A stretch of DNA of 64,000 bases, taken from assembly GCF_028816455.1 (NCBI RefSeq), contig NZ_CP118246.1:682001-746000 (forward strand). Direction: 5' to 3'. Below are positions 51,308-61,725 of the stretch, in pieces. Position 1 is the first letter of the stretch, and every line of letters starts with the position of its first letter. A model generated the notes under the pieces. The model worked only from the letters and a program-made list of their open reading frames with translations, did not search any database and was not told the DNA's origin. The translations under genes were made by a program, and so were the position numbers. The DNA is from Devosia algicola. Its GTDB lineage: Bacteria; Pseudomonadota; Alphaproteobacteria; Rhizobiales; Devosiaceae.

Positions 51308-51742
51308 TTATGTTTCCGGCGGGTAGGCCTTTTTTAGAGCCGCTATCGACATGTTTGCCATCTCTTCGAGCACACCCAGATCAATATCCGCCAACTTTTT
51401 GACGTATAGGCAAGCCTTGCCCATTTTGTGCTTTCCCAACCGTGACAGCAGCCTGTCGCGCTCCGCGTGCTGTTTGGGCAGATACGTGCCCATCAGATAG
51501 ACGCTGAAGGCGGGCTTGCGTGGCGCAAAACCGATGAGAAAGCTATCGCCTTCGCGGCCCGACTCATAGCGATAGTGATATGTCCCGAACCCAACAATTG
51601 AACCCCATACGACCGGCGGTTCACCGCTTGCACGTTTCATGAGGTCAACAAGTGTCTCTGCGTCCTGCCGTCGCTCGGGCGCTACGGTCGCAATATAGTC
51701 GTCAATCGAGATAGCGGTCGGTTTGGTCTTGTTTTCAGCCAT
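51308..51742 (-). CDS. DUF1801-domain protein
   Basis: A 144-residue cytoplasmic protein of the DUF1801 (YdhG-like) family: [20 protein letters not shown] at the start, [20 protein letters not shown] and a basic end [16 protein letters not shown]. No enzymatic role is established for the family. Divergent from folD; intact. Confidence 0.85.
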   Translation of the reverse strand: MAENKTKPTAISIDDYIATVAPERRQDAETLVDLMKRASGEPPVVWGSIVGFGTYHYRYESGREGDSFLIGFAPRKPAFSVYLMGTYLPKQHAERDRLLSRLGKHKMGKACLYVKKLADIDLGVLEEMANMSIAALKKAYPPET

Positions 51743-51896
51743 TGCGAGCCAATCACCCCGCCAGTTTTCGCTGATCGACCTTACCGGAGACCGCCGTCAA
51801 CTGCGACACGATATAGCAGTTTTTCGCAAAACCGTGGACGGATCGTTCAAGTTTGCCTATTCCAACACAGCAATCAGGCAGCCACCAGGAGGCGTC

Positions 51897-52799
51897 ATGT
51901 CGGCCAGCGTTATAGATGGAAAACACTTCGCCGAGGGTTTGCGCGCCCGCATCGCCGAGCACGTCAAACGTCTGAAATCGGCACATGATATCACGCCCGG
52001 CCTGGCAGTTGTCATCGTCGGGCATGATTCCGCCAGCCAAATCTATGTCGCCAACAAGGCCAAACAGACTGCCGAGGTGGGCATGGCATCGTTCAAGCAT
52101 GAACTACCTGTCGATGTCCCGGAGCAGGAACTTCTGGACCTGATCGAACAACTGAACACCAACGACAGGGTCCACGGCATTCTGGTGCAGATGCCGCTAC
52201 CCGATCACATTGATCCCAATAAGGTTATCAATGCGATCTCCCCCGCCAAGGACGTAGATTGCTTCACACCCGCCAACGTTGGAAAACTTACCATTGGTCT
52301 TCCAGGCCCGGTGTCCTGCACGCCGCTCGGCTGCCTGATGCTGTTACGCGATCATCTCGGTACGTTGTCAGGGTTGGATGCGGTCATCGTTGGCCGGTCA
52401 AATCTGGTGGGCAAGCCAATGGCCCAATTGCTGCTACGCGACAATTGCACCGTGACCATGGCGCATTCGCGCACCAGGGACTTGCCTGAGGTAGTTCGGC
52501 GCGCCGACATAGTGATCGCCGCGGTGGGACGGCCACAAATGATCCGGGGCGACTGGATCAAGCCCGGCGCCGTGGTTATTGACGTCGGCATCAATCGAAT
52601 TCCGGCGCCCGAACGGGGCGAGGGAAAGACGCGATTGGTCGGCGATGTCGACTATGTGCCGGCCACCCAGAGTGCCGGCGCCATAACCCCGGTGCCCGGT
52701 GGGGTAGGGCCAATGACCATAGCTTGCCTTCTGGCCAATACAGTTACGACCGCAAGTCTCATCAATGGGCTCGTGCCACCCAGCGATCTAACCGCATGA
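51897..52799 (+). CDS. folD: Bifunctional methylenetetrahydrofolate dehydrogenase/cyclohydrolase
   Basis: A 300-residue FolD interconverting 5,10-methylene- and 10-formyl-tetrahydrofolate. Catalytic lysine in [43 protein letters not shown], the NADP-binding [18 protein letters not shown] and [19 protein letters not shown]. Start at 51897 follows AGGAGG and gives [15 protein letters not shown]; the open frame extends 58 codons upstream without similarity. Overlaps the DUF1643 gene by ATGA. Folate one-carbon metabolism connects it with nearby metH. Confidence 0.96.
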   Translation: MSASVIDGKHFAEGLRARIAEHVKRLKSAHDITPGLAVVIVGHDSASQIYVANKAKQTAEVGMASFKHELPVDVPEQELLDLIEQLNTNDRVHGILVQMPLPDHIDPNKVINAISPAKDVDCFTPANVGKLTIGLPGPVSCTPLGCLMLLRDHLGTLSGLDAVIVGRSNLVGKPMAQLLLRDNCTVTMAHSRTRDLPEVVRRADIVIAAVGRPQMIRGDWIKPGAVVIDVGINRIPAPERGEGKTRLVGDVDYVPATQSAGAITPVPGGVGPMTIACLLANTVTTASLINGLVPPSDLTA

Positions 52800-53344
52800 C
52801 GGAGGCCGATCACGATCCGGGCGGCAAGGTGCGCCTGGCACTGCCGCCAAATGTGCACGGTGACGCACAGTTTTCCGATGCACAACATCGCCAAATGATG
52901 CGCCGATGGCTCGGCGACAATTTTCCGCAGCGTTACGCGCTGTTCATTGGAATGAACCCCAGTACCGCTGACGCCTTGGTCAATGACCCCACTTGTGCCC
53001 GCGAATGGAATTTTTGTTTGCGCGAAGGTTATCAGGCAATGATGAAAGGCAATGTTGGCGACTATCGCGCGACCAACCCAAAAGATCTATTGCGGCCCGA
53101 TGTTGTCGCTAGTTCGCCTGCCAACTTGCCAACGCTGCTTGATGCCGCCCTGCATGCAGACCTGGTTGTGGTCTGCCACGGCAAGTTGAATCGGGCGCTT
53201 GTCGAACCCGCGCGACAAATCGTAACCGCGCTCAGTGCCAGCAATATTTCGCTCTGGTGTTTCGGCATTAATGCCGATGGTAGCCCAAAACACCCACTAT
53301 ATCTGCGGTTGGACACGCCCTTGGTGCGCTATACCGCTTGTTGA
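52796..53344 (+). CDS. DUF1643-domain protein
   Basis: A 182-residue protein of the DUF1643 family: [20 protein letters not shown] then CREW-type [33 protein letters not shown], and [14 protein letters not shown] at the end. The family resembles nucleoside/uracil-glycosylase-like folds but has no assigned role to my knowledge. Starts within the folD stop (ATGA), so it is cotranslated with folD. Its 3' end overlaps the convergent CobW-like gene by 16 bases. Confidence 0.85.
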   Translation: MTEADHDPGGKVRLALPPNVHGDAQFSDAQHRQMMRRWLGDNFPQRYALFIGMNPSTADALVNDPTCAREWNFCLREGYQAMMKGNVGDYRATNPKDLLRPDVVASSPANLPTLLDAALHADLVVVCHGKLNRALVEPARQIVTALSASNISLWCFGINADGSPKHPLYLRLDTPLVRYTAC

Positions 53345-53694
53345 GCCAGATAAAAATTCCGCGCCACGGTGTGGTCACGCAGGGCGGTCGCGGGTAGTCG
53401 TCCGGCTATGGCGTCCAACACCGGACGGACGTCGACTAGGGCACTGGCATCGACAACAACATTGGTGATCCGCGGTCGCAGTCCTTGCCTGACCTCTTCC
53501 AGAACGTCGAACAGCCGGGCGCGTACGTCCAGCCTGCCGACGCAGGCGATACAGGTCATGCCCGGCGCGTGGCCGTGGCCGCTGTCCACGGTAAGCGTGA
53601 TCAGCGCCGTGTCGGCGGAAACGCTTGTCAACTGGCCCTTTGTCAAGACGGTCACAGGGATCGTCGTGCCAACGCTACCATAGGGCGCGATCAT
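53329..53694 (-). CDS. Short CobW/P47K-like protein lacking the P-loop
   Basis: A 121-residue protein translationally coupled to metH (ATGA). It begins with IPVTVLTK, recalling the IPVTVLTGFLGAGKTTLL start of CobW GTPases, but the Walker A motif is absent. It continues with GMTCIACVGRLDVRARLFDV (compare the CobW Cys motif and following helix), RITNVVVDASALVDVRPVLD (Walker-B-like region) and a terminal [16 protein letters not shown]. The family call is tentative. Linkage to the cobalamin-dependent methionine synthase suggests a role in B12 supply or protection. Whether the P-loop was lost in evolution or by a sequence deletion cannot be told here. Confidence 0.45.
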   Translation of the reverse strand: MIAPYGSVGTTIPVTVLTKGQLTSVSADTALITLTVDSGHGHAPGMTCIACVGRLDVRARLFDVLEEVRQGLRPRITNVVVDASALVDVRPVLDAIAGRLPATALRDHTVARNFYLAQQAV

Positions 53695-56600
53695 TCAGCC
53701 GCCGCAATATTGGCGCCAGGGACATAGTTGAGCACTGGCCCCAGCCATCGCTCGACATCGGCGACGTCCATGCCCTTGCGCCGGGCGTAGTCTTCGACCT
53801 GGTCGTGCTCGACCTTGGCTACGCCAAAATAGAACGCCTCCGGATGCGACAGGTAGATCCCCGAAACCGACGACCCTGGCCACATGGCGAAACTCTCGGT
53901 CAATTGCACGCCGGCCTGGTTTTCAGCGTCCAACAGGCTCAAAAAGCGTCGTCTTTTCCGTATGATCGGGTTGCGCTGGATATCCGGGTGCCGGACGAAT
54001 GCCGCGATAGCTTTCCCCGATCAGGCTCACCAGGGCTTAAAGTCTCGTCGTCTGCATATCCCCAATACTCGCGGCGCACCCGCTCATGCATGAGCTCGGC
54101 AAATGCCTCGGCAAACCGATCCGCCAACGCCTTGGCCAAAATCGCTGAGTAATCGTCATTGTTCTTCTCGAACTTTTCAGCGATTGCGACTTCCTCAATA
54201 CCCGCAGTGACAGCAAAGCCGCCGATGTAATCAGCCTTGCCGCTCTCAAGTGGCGCTACGAAATCGGCCAGCGCCATATTGGGTTTACCACCGCGCTTCG
54301 ACAATTGTTGGCGCAACGTATAAAACATCGCCCGTTCTGCAGATCGCGTGTCGTCGGTGAACAGGCGAATATCGTCGCCAACCGCACTGGCAGGCCAAAA
54401 GCCGATCACCGCTCTCGGCCGGTACCATTTTTCAGCCACGATTTTCTTGAGCATCGCCTGGGCGTCCTCAAACAATTGCCGTGCCGCCTTGCCCTGCTTC
54501 TCGTCCTCCAGAATTGCTGGATATCGTCCCTTGAGTTCCCAAGTCTGGAAAAATGGTGTCCAATCGAAATACTCGACCAGCTTTTCTAGACTGAAGTCGC
54601 TGTCATCAAACGATTTTATACCTAAAAGGCTCGGCTTGGGCGGCGAGTAGTTGGCCCAGTCCGGTTTGAACGCGGCGTCACGAGCCTGGCTCAATGGCAA
54701 GCGCGTTTTAGCCGCTTCGGCGCGCGCATGAGCCGCAGCCGATTTGGCGTATTCCGCCTGGATATTTTCAATATAACTTGCCTTCGTATCAGGCTGAAGC
54801 AAACTCGAAACGACATTCACCGCGCGGCTGGCATCATTGACGTGAACGGCTTGGCCGCGCTGGTATTTTGGGTGAATTTTGACAGCGGTATGTACCCGGC
54901 TAGTTGTCGCCCCGCCGATAAGCAGCGGAATATCAAAGCCTTCGCGCTCCATTTCCGCCGCAACATGCGCCATCTCATCAAGCGACGGCGTAATCAAACC
55001 ACTCAGCCCGATAACGTCGACATTTTCGTCACGCGCAGTTTGCAGAATTTTGGCCACCGGCACCATCACCCCTAGGTCGATGATTTCGTAATTGTTGCAG
55101 GCCAGCACAACGCCCACAATATTCTTGCCGATATCGTGCACGTCGCCCTTTACGGTCGCCATCAGGATCTTGCCAGCACTTCTACGACCGGTGGCGTCAC
55201 CGTCAGCGTTTTTTCAGCTTCCATATAGGGCAGTAGCAGCGCAACAGCCTGCTTCATCACCCGAGCAGATTTGACCACTTGGGGCAGGAACATTTTGCCT
55301 GAGCCGAATAGATCACCGACAACCCCCATGCCAGCCATCAGCGGCCCTTCAATCACATGCAGGGGCCGGTCGGCCTTTTGCCGCGCTTCCTCGGTATCGG
55401 CGTCAATGTACTCGGTTATGCCATTGACCAGCGAATAGCTGATCCGCTCCTCTACTGTGCCTTCGCGCCAACTCAAATCCTTGGCTGCTGCGTCCTTGCC
55501 CGCGGTGCCGCGATAGCGTTCGGCCAGTTCGAGCAAGCGATCGGTACCATCAGCCCGACGATTGAGGATCACGTCTTCACAGGCGTCCCGCAATTCCGGA
55601 TCGATCGTGTCATAAACCGCCAATTGCCCGGCATTAACGATGCCCATGTCCATGCCATTTTGAATGGCATAATAGAGAAACACAGCATGCATCGCCTCGC
55701 GCACCGGTTCATTGCCACGGAACGAGAATGACAGATTGGAAATGCCGCCCGAAATATGGACGTGCGGCAGATTTTCGGTGATCTGCTTGGTGGCCTCGAT
55801 GAAGGCAACTCCGTAGCCATTGTGCTCCTCAATGCCGGTCGCAATGGCGAAGACGTTGGGGTCAAAAATAATGTCTTCTGGCGGCAAGCCGACCTCTTCG
55901 GTCAATAGCTTGTAGGCGCGCGAACAAATCCGGACTTTGCGTTCCAGCGTATCGGCTTGTCCTTCTTCGTCAAACGCCATCACCACAACCGCGGCACCAT
56001 AGGCCCGCACCAGTCTGGCTTGCTCAAGAAACTGGGCCTCGCCTTCCTTCATCGAAATCGAATTGACCAGCGCCTTGCCCTGAACGCATTTGAGTCCCGC
56101 CTCGATCACCTCCCATTTGGAGCTGTCGATCATCAGGGGCACGCGCGCGATATCCGGTTCGGCGGCGAGCAGATTGAGATAGTCAATCATCATCTGCTTG
56201 CTGTTGATCAGACCCTCATCCATGTTGATGTCAATGATCTGGGCGCCGTTTGCCACCTGATCGCGCGCCACGTCCAGCGCCGCATTCAAGTCCCCATTCT
56301 TGATCAATTTGCGAAACCGAGCCGATCCGGTCACATTGGTGCGCTCGCCAATGTTGACGAACGGAATGTCCTTGGTCAGCGTGAACGGCTCAAGCCCGGC
56401 CAACCGCATCAATGTCGGCACTTCCGGAATTTCTCGCGGCTTGTGCTTGCCCACCGCCGTGGCGATGGCCGCAATGTGATCTGGCGTCGAACCGCAACAT
56501 CCGCCAACGATGTTGACGAAGCCATCACGCGCGAAACCCTCAATTTGCTCGGCCATGAACTCGGGGCTTTCATCATAGCCGCCAAACTCATTGGGTAGTC

Positions 56601-57473
56601 CGGCATTTGGATAGGCGCAGATCAGTGTATCGGCGACTTCGCTAAGCTCAGCCAGGTGAGCGCGCATCGCATTGGCGCCGAGGGCACAATTCAACCCGAA
56701 CGTGACCGGGTTCGCATGCCGCAGCGAATGCCAGAAGGCCGTTGGTGTTTGCCCCGACAGAGTCCGTCCAGACAAATCGGTAATGGTACCGGATATCATG
56801 ATCGGCAGCCGGGACCCGCGTTCGGCGAAAATTCGTTCTGCCGCAAATATCCCGGCTTTGGTATTGAGCGTGTCAGTAATCGTTTCAAACAGCAGCATGT
56901 CGGAGCCGCCATCAATCAATCCATTGATGGCTTCCGCGTAGGCCTCAACAAGTTGGTCAAATGTGATGGATCGGTGACCCGGACTGTTAACATCTGTTGA
57001 CATCGACGATGTCTTGGTCGTTGGCCCCAAAGCCCCTGCAATGAAACGTCTTTTGCCGTCCTCCAGCGTCGCACGCTCTGCCGCACGGCGTGCCACGCGT
57101 GCACCCTCGAAATTCAACTCATAGATCAGGCTCTTCCATGCCGTAGTCGGCCTGGGCGACCGAGGTGCACGAGAACGTATTTGTCTCCAGAATGTCCGCG
57201 CCAGCCTTGGCATATTCGTATTGAATATCTTCAATGGCCTGCTGCTGCGTCAGGATCAGCAGGTCGTTGTTGCCGCGAACCGGTTGTTTCCAGTCAGCAA
57301 AACGCTCACCACGAAAATCCTCTTCTTCGTACCCAAGTCGCTGAATCATGGTGCCCATGGCCCCATCCAGCACCAGAATGCGCTCCCGCGCCGCCGCTGT
57401 CAGCGCTGTCCGCACCTCTTCACCGTCGGGGAGGAGGGAGGTGGCAACATCGTTAGTGTGGGGAGAGGCTCAT
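53691..57473 (-). CDS. metH: Cobalamin-dependent methionine synthase (five indels)
   Basis: Modular B12 enzyme: homocysteine domain ([20 protein letters not shown]; zinc cysteines in [14 protein letters not shown]), pterin domain ([15 protein letters not shown]), cap and cobalamin domain ([12 protein letters not shown] with the DxHxxG histidine) and SAM-binding activation domain ([20 protein letters not shown]). Frame breaks: AGGCT at 53935-53939, 54023-54027, 57128-57132 and 57466-57470 (extra base each) and a six-T run at 55209-55214 (lost base). Correcting all gives 1259 residues in one frame and moves the start to the ATG at 57473 ([20 protein letters not shown]). Without the last correction the start would be a GTG at 57415. 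A 20-base palindrome lies 50 bases upstream. Confidence 0.93.
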
Positions 57474-57522
57474 GACCGTCCAATCTGGTTATTCGCCGTT
57501 GGTATTCACGCTGAAGCAAGTC

Positions 57523-57542
57523 ACATAAAGATATCTTTATGT
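57523..57542. promoter_or_regulatory. 20-base perfect palindrome upstream of metH
   Basis: ACATAAAGATATCTTTATGT is perfectly symmetric. It lies 50 bases upstream of the corrected metH start. The pattern resembles ArsR-family sites (SahR-type) described upstream of methionine-cycle genes, as far as I recall; that attribution is inference. No regulator gene is adjacent. Confidence 0.7.
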
Positions 57543-57716
57543 CAATGAATCTTCAACCCCGCGGCCTAGGATCGCGACGAAACAGCTATGCCTTAACTGC
57601 GTCCAAACTTGTTAACGCCTTGCTGCCCTTAACTTAACTTAAACCCAAATGACCGACCAAGGGCGCGGAGGCGAGGCGCATCGGCTATACTAGGCCATGC
57701 ATAGCAGATTGGGCGC

Positions 57717-58769
57717 ATGACTTTGACTATATCGACAACCGCTTGGGCCAGTTCAGTTCGTCTCTTCGCGTTGGCCGCGCTTCTGGCGCCAATGATTGCC
57801 GCCTGTGGTGGCAGTTTCGGCGCCACCGTCAAGCGCGGCGCGTTCACCTCCAAGGAATATGGTGTTACCTCGTCACCCCGGGTAACCCGTGACGCCAATC
57901 CGCCCAAAGGTGGCGGCCGATATCAGGTCGGCAAACCCTATACCGTTCGTGGCAAAGTGTATGTGCCTCACGAAGACCCCAACTATCGTGCCACCGGCAC
58001 CGCCTCCTGGTATGGGGCGGACTTCCATGGCCGGCGCACGGCAAACGGCGAGATTTTTTCTGCCAATGCCATAACTGGCGCGCATCCTACGCTGCCGCTG
58101 CCTTCATATGTTCGCGTCACCAATCGCGACAATGGTCGCTCGCTTGTCGTACGCATCAATGATCGCGGCCCATATGTTTCGGGCCGGGTTATCGACCTGT
58201 CCTATCGCGCCGCCTCGATGTTGGGCTATATCAATGCAGGCCATGCTGATGTGTCAGTCCAGTATGTGGGGCGCGCACCGCTGGAAGGCGATGACACCCG
58301 CATGCTGATGGCAAGCTATGACGGTCCTGCTGACTACAATCGCGGCACGACCCGCGTCGCTTCGGCCGGCAAGAGCCGTAGCTTGGCAGGTATGACCGGA
58401 GAATTCTTCTCCAACCTGTTCTCTTATGCCGATACCACACCACAGGCTGCTGATCTGGCAATTGATAACGCGCATGCAGCAGCGACTGCCATGGCAACTC
58501 GATCCGACGCGCTAAAGGACTGGGTGGCCAGCGTTGATGACGATGCCCGAGCTATCAATTGGCGATTGGGCGTTTTCGCAAATCAGCAAAATGCGATCAA
58601 GCTGTCTGAAGAGTTCGCAATACTGGCGGCGGTGCGGGAAGATCGGGTAACCGTAAACGGCAGGGCGGCCACCAGTCTGACCCTCACGCACCTCAAACCC
58701 GGCGTCGCGCGCGAAGATGTGTTGGCACTCGCACGAAAACTTGGCCTGAACGATATCATTCTGTATTAA
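57717..58769 (+). CDS. rlpA: RlpA-like septal lytic transglycosylase lipoprotein with SPOR-like end
   Basis: A 350-residue lipoprotein: signal with lipobox (LFALAALLAPMIAAC), a double-psi beta-barrel RlpA domain (GTASWYGADFHGRRTANGEI, VRVTNRDNGRSLVVRINDRG, VSGRVIDLSYRAASMLGYIN, residues about 95-190) and a C-terminal SPOR-like repeat (WRLGVFANQQNAIKLSEEFA). RlpA cleaves denuded peptidoglycan at the division site. It precedes the dacA-tmk-holB operon. Intact. Confidence 0.9.
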   Translation: MTLTISTTAWASSVRLFALAALLAPMIAACGGSFGATVKRGAFTSKEYGVTSSPRVTRDANPPKGGGRYQVGKPYTVRGKVYVPHEDPNYRATGTASWYGADFHGRRTANGEIFSANAITGAHPTLPLPSYVRVTNRDNGRSLVVRINDRGPYVSGRVIDLSYRAASMLGYINAGHADVSVQYVGRAPLEGDDTRMLMASYDGPADYNRGTTRVASAGKSRSLAGMTGEFFSNLFSYADTTPQAADLAIDNAHAAATAMATRSDALKDWVASVDDDARAINWRLGVFANQQNAIKLSEEFAILAAVREDRVTVNGRAATSLTLTHLKPGVAREDVLALARKLGLNDIILY

Positions 58770-58844
58770 GCTAAATGTCGACCATAATGCAGGTGCCGAC
58801 ATAGCCGCATCGACCAGTATTGAATGATGGGACGCTGAACAACT

Positions 58845-59997
58845 GTGAAGAGCCTTTCTCCATGTCGTCATCGCCTTGTTTCTTGTCGTGGCCACAGTGC
58901 CAGCTTTCGCGCAGGTAGATTTTGATACCAAGGCCAAGTTTGCCATTCTGATTGACGCGGAGTCGGGCACCGCAATATTCCAGAAAAACGCCGACGAACC
59001 CATGGAGCCGGCCAGTATGGCCAAGCTGATGACCGTCGCCGTTGTTTTCAACGAGCTACAGGCTGGCCGCATCAAACCTGATGATGAGTTCTTCATTTCT
59101 GAGCATGCTTGGCGCGCTGGCGGTGCGGCTTCAGGCGGCTCGACCATGTTTGCCAAGGTCAATTCCAAAATATCGGTCATGGACCTCTTGCGTTCCGTCA
59201 TTATTCAGTCGGGAAACGATGCCGCTATCGCGCTTGCCGAGGGCATTGCCGGTAGCGAAACAACCTTTGCCAACATGATGAACGAGTTGGCCGACGAAAT
59301 CGGCCTCACCGGCTCGCACTTTACGAACCCCACTGGATTGCCGGACCCGGACCAGTATGTAACTGCCCGTGATTTGGCGATGCTGGCGCGTTATCTAATT
59401 CGAACGTTCCCCGACTATTATTATATCTTCTCCGAAGACTCATTTGAGTGGAATGGTATCAAGCAATCCAATCGCAACACCTTGGTTGATATGGACATTG
59501 GTGTCGATGGCCTCAAGACCGGCCACACCGAGGCGGCTGGATATGGGTCGGTCGTTTCAACCACCGAAGGGGGGCGACGCATCATTGGCGTGGTGCATGG
59601 CCTTACATCCATGTCCGAACGCGCCGAAGAGGCGCGGAAGTTGATCACATGGGGATCGCGGGCATTTGAACGGGTATCGGCTTTTCCTGCTGGTGCGGTC
59701 ATTGCATATGCCAACGTTTACGGCGGCGAGAATGCAAGTGTAGGGTTGGTAGGTGATGGAGAACTGGCACTCTATCTGCCTCGCGGCTCCCGAAAGTGCC
59801 TGAAGGCCAACGTGGTATATCGCGGCCCGCTCATCCCGCCGGTAAATCAGGGCGATCAAATTGCCGAACTGCGCATATTCTGCAATGATAAGCTGGTGCA
59901 GACAGCGCCGCTCTATGCAGAAAGAACCGTGGTTCCCGGCGGCATCGTCCGCAAGGCCACGGACGCATTGCGCCAACTTGCACTAGGCTGGCTCTAG
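58845..59997 (+). CDS. dacA: D-alanyl-D-alanine carboxypeptidase (frameshift in the signal peptide)
   Basis: Penicillin-binding protein of the S11 family trimming the terminal D-Ala of peptidoglycan. Catalytic motifs: SxxK in PASMAKLMT, SxN in VIIQSGNDAAIALAEG, KTG in GLKTGHTEAAGYGSV; a C-terminal PBP5-like domain follows. The uncorrected frame starts mid-signal at 58876. Removing one base from AGCCT at 58851-58855 extends it to a GTG at 58845: KSFLHVVIALFLVVATVPA, FAQ, a complete signal peptide. Corrected length 383. Confidence 0.93.
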
Positions 59998-60019
59998 GCA
60001 TTCGACGGAGTCATTCTTG

Positions 60020-60703
60020 ATGCTCGAAGCGTCCCAAAAGCGGGCCAGATTTATCACCTTTGAAGGCGGTGAAGGTGTTGGCAAGTCCACTCAGGTCAAG
60101 CGACTATTAGCCAAGCTCGAATCGCGCTCGATTTCGGCAGTCCGCACGCGAGAACCAGGCGGCACGCCGCATGCCGAAGCGATCCGCTCATTCATCCTCC
60201 AGGGGCGATCCGAGAGTTGGGGCGCGGGCGCCGAAGCAATATTGTTTGCGGCGGCCCGGCTTGATCACGTCAACGAGCTAGTAGGGCCCAGCCTGGCAGC
60301 CGGAAAATGGGTGATATCTGATCGCTTCCACGATTCGACGCGTGCCTACCAGGGGTTGACGGGGGGTGTCGATGACAATCTGATTGGCGCGCTCGAAACC
60401 CTGGCTTTGGATGGTCATGCACCTGATATGACGATTGTTCTCGACATGGATCCCGAAATTGCCTTCCAACGCGTTGAACAGCGTGCCGTGGAAGATGGTC
60501 TGGTGTTGACCGGCGACCGCTTCGAGAAAGAAGACCTGGACTGGCACAAGCGTCTTCGCGACGGGTTTCTTGAAATCGCGCATGCGAATCCCGATCGCTG
60601 CATCATTATCTCCGCTGATCAGACCGCCGATGCGCTAGAGGCTGAAATCTGGCACGCCGTACACGAGCGGTTTCCAGAATTGCATGACGAGCACGGAACG
60701 TGA
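60020..60703 (+). CDS. tmk: Thymidylate kinase
   Basis: A 227-residue dTMP kinase. P-loop TFEGGEGVGKSTQVKRL, REPGGTPHAEAIRSFIL (DR/LID-type elements), VISDRFHDSTRAYQGLTGG (DRF/Y-H catalytic motif) and a LID region with EKEDLDWHKRLRDGFLEIA. Start ATG at 60020 follows GGAG; a TTG one codon upstream is possible. Stop overlaps holB (GTGA). Confidence 0.96.
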   Translation: MLEASQKRARFITFEGGEGVGKSTQVKRLLAKLESRSISAVRTREPGGTPHAEAIRSFILQGRSESWGAGAEAILFAAARLDHVNELVGPSLAAGKWVISDRFHDSTRAYQGLTGGVDDNLIGALETLALDGHAPDMTIVLDMDPEIAFQRVEQRAVEDGLVLTGDRFEKEDLDWHKRLRDGFLEIAHANPDRCIIISADQTADALEAEIWHAVHERFPELHDEHGT

Positions 60704-61723
60704 GCGATCCGGACGCCCTGGAGGGCCTGCTGTTGCCAGAGCAGCAACCTGGAGTGATCGGCCATAGCGCGGCCGTCGCCGCCATCACTCGACAATTGCA
60801 GGACGGTCGCCTTCCCGGCGCGATATTGCTGCATGGCCCACAGGGCATTGGCAAGGCGACTTTGGCATTTCAACTCTCCCGCACGATCCTTACAGCCACC
60901 GGTGATGAGGACGCCCACCGGGTTGACGAGCAGATTGTCGCCGGCGGTCATCCAAATATTCGGGTTCTGCGTCGCGCTGCCAAGGACACAAAGAGCTACT
61001 ATACCGTCATCCGCGTCGATGAAGTGCGTGACCTTCGCGCCAAACTGCAGCAGACGCGCGGCCGTCAGGGCGCGCGCATAGCCATCATTGACACAATAGA
61101 CGACTGCAACCCCAGTGCTGCAAACGCCCTGCTGAAAACGCTCGAGGAACCGCCAGCGGATACAGTTTTCTTCCTGATTTCACACCGGCCTGGCCAACTC
61201 CTGCCCACAATAAAATCTCGCTGTCACAGCATCGCGCTACGCCCGCTTGATGATGCCGAAATGGCGCGTGCCTTACGTGTTCAGTGCCCCACACTTGATC
61301 AATCCGATTTGGAGCGCGCTGTTGCGCTTGGTGGTGGACGCCCCCGCCGCGGCTTCGAAACGCTGACGCTGGCACCCGAGTCCGTACTTGGCAGCTTACA
61401 GGCGTGGCTGGCCGCACCGATTGAGGCACCAATTGGCACCCACCTCAAACTTGGCGACGCATTGGCGGCAACCACCCAGCGAACCGAATTGTCGTTTGCG
61501 CGCGAGATGATTGTTGACTGGATCGCGGCCGAAGCGCGCGCTGCGGCTACCGCATCGACGGGGCGGATGCGTCTTGCCTCGGCAAACGAGGCTATGGGAC
61601 AAGGCGCATGCCCATTTCGCCGAAGCCGACAGCTTGAATCTGGATAAGAAACAGACGCTTGTCACCATATTCGACGCAATCCGCAAGCACGCCCAAACCC
61701 TCGCACCAGCGCCCACTGAGTAA
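60700..61723 (+). CDS. holB: DNA polymerase III subunit delta prime (frameshift near the 3' end)
   Basis: Clamp-loader subunit. N-terminal [21 protein letters not shown]-loop [14 protein letters not shown], then [20 protein letters not shown] and [18 protein letters not shown] (SRC motif). The frame is lost after [27 protein letters not shown] continues in another frame to 61723. Junction: GAGGCTATG at 61588-61596 where GAGCTATG is expected. Corrected length 340. Essential in all bacteria, so a genuine frameshift is implausible. Confidence 0.94.
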
Positions 61724-61725
61724 TT

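Noticed and set aside
50976..51326. 116-residue plus-strand frame in the amn-DUF1801 gap
   Set aside because: No motif, starts inside amn and shows no protein-like pattern.
57474..57716. SAM or cobalamin riboswitch upstream of metH
   Set aside because: I could not find the conserved core or pseudoknot elements; only the 20-base palindrome stands out.
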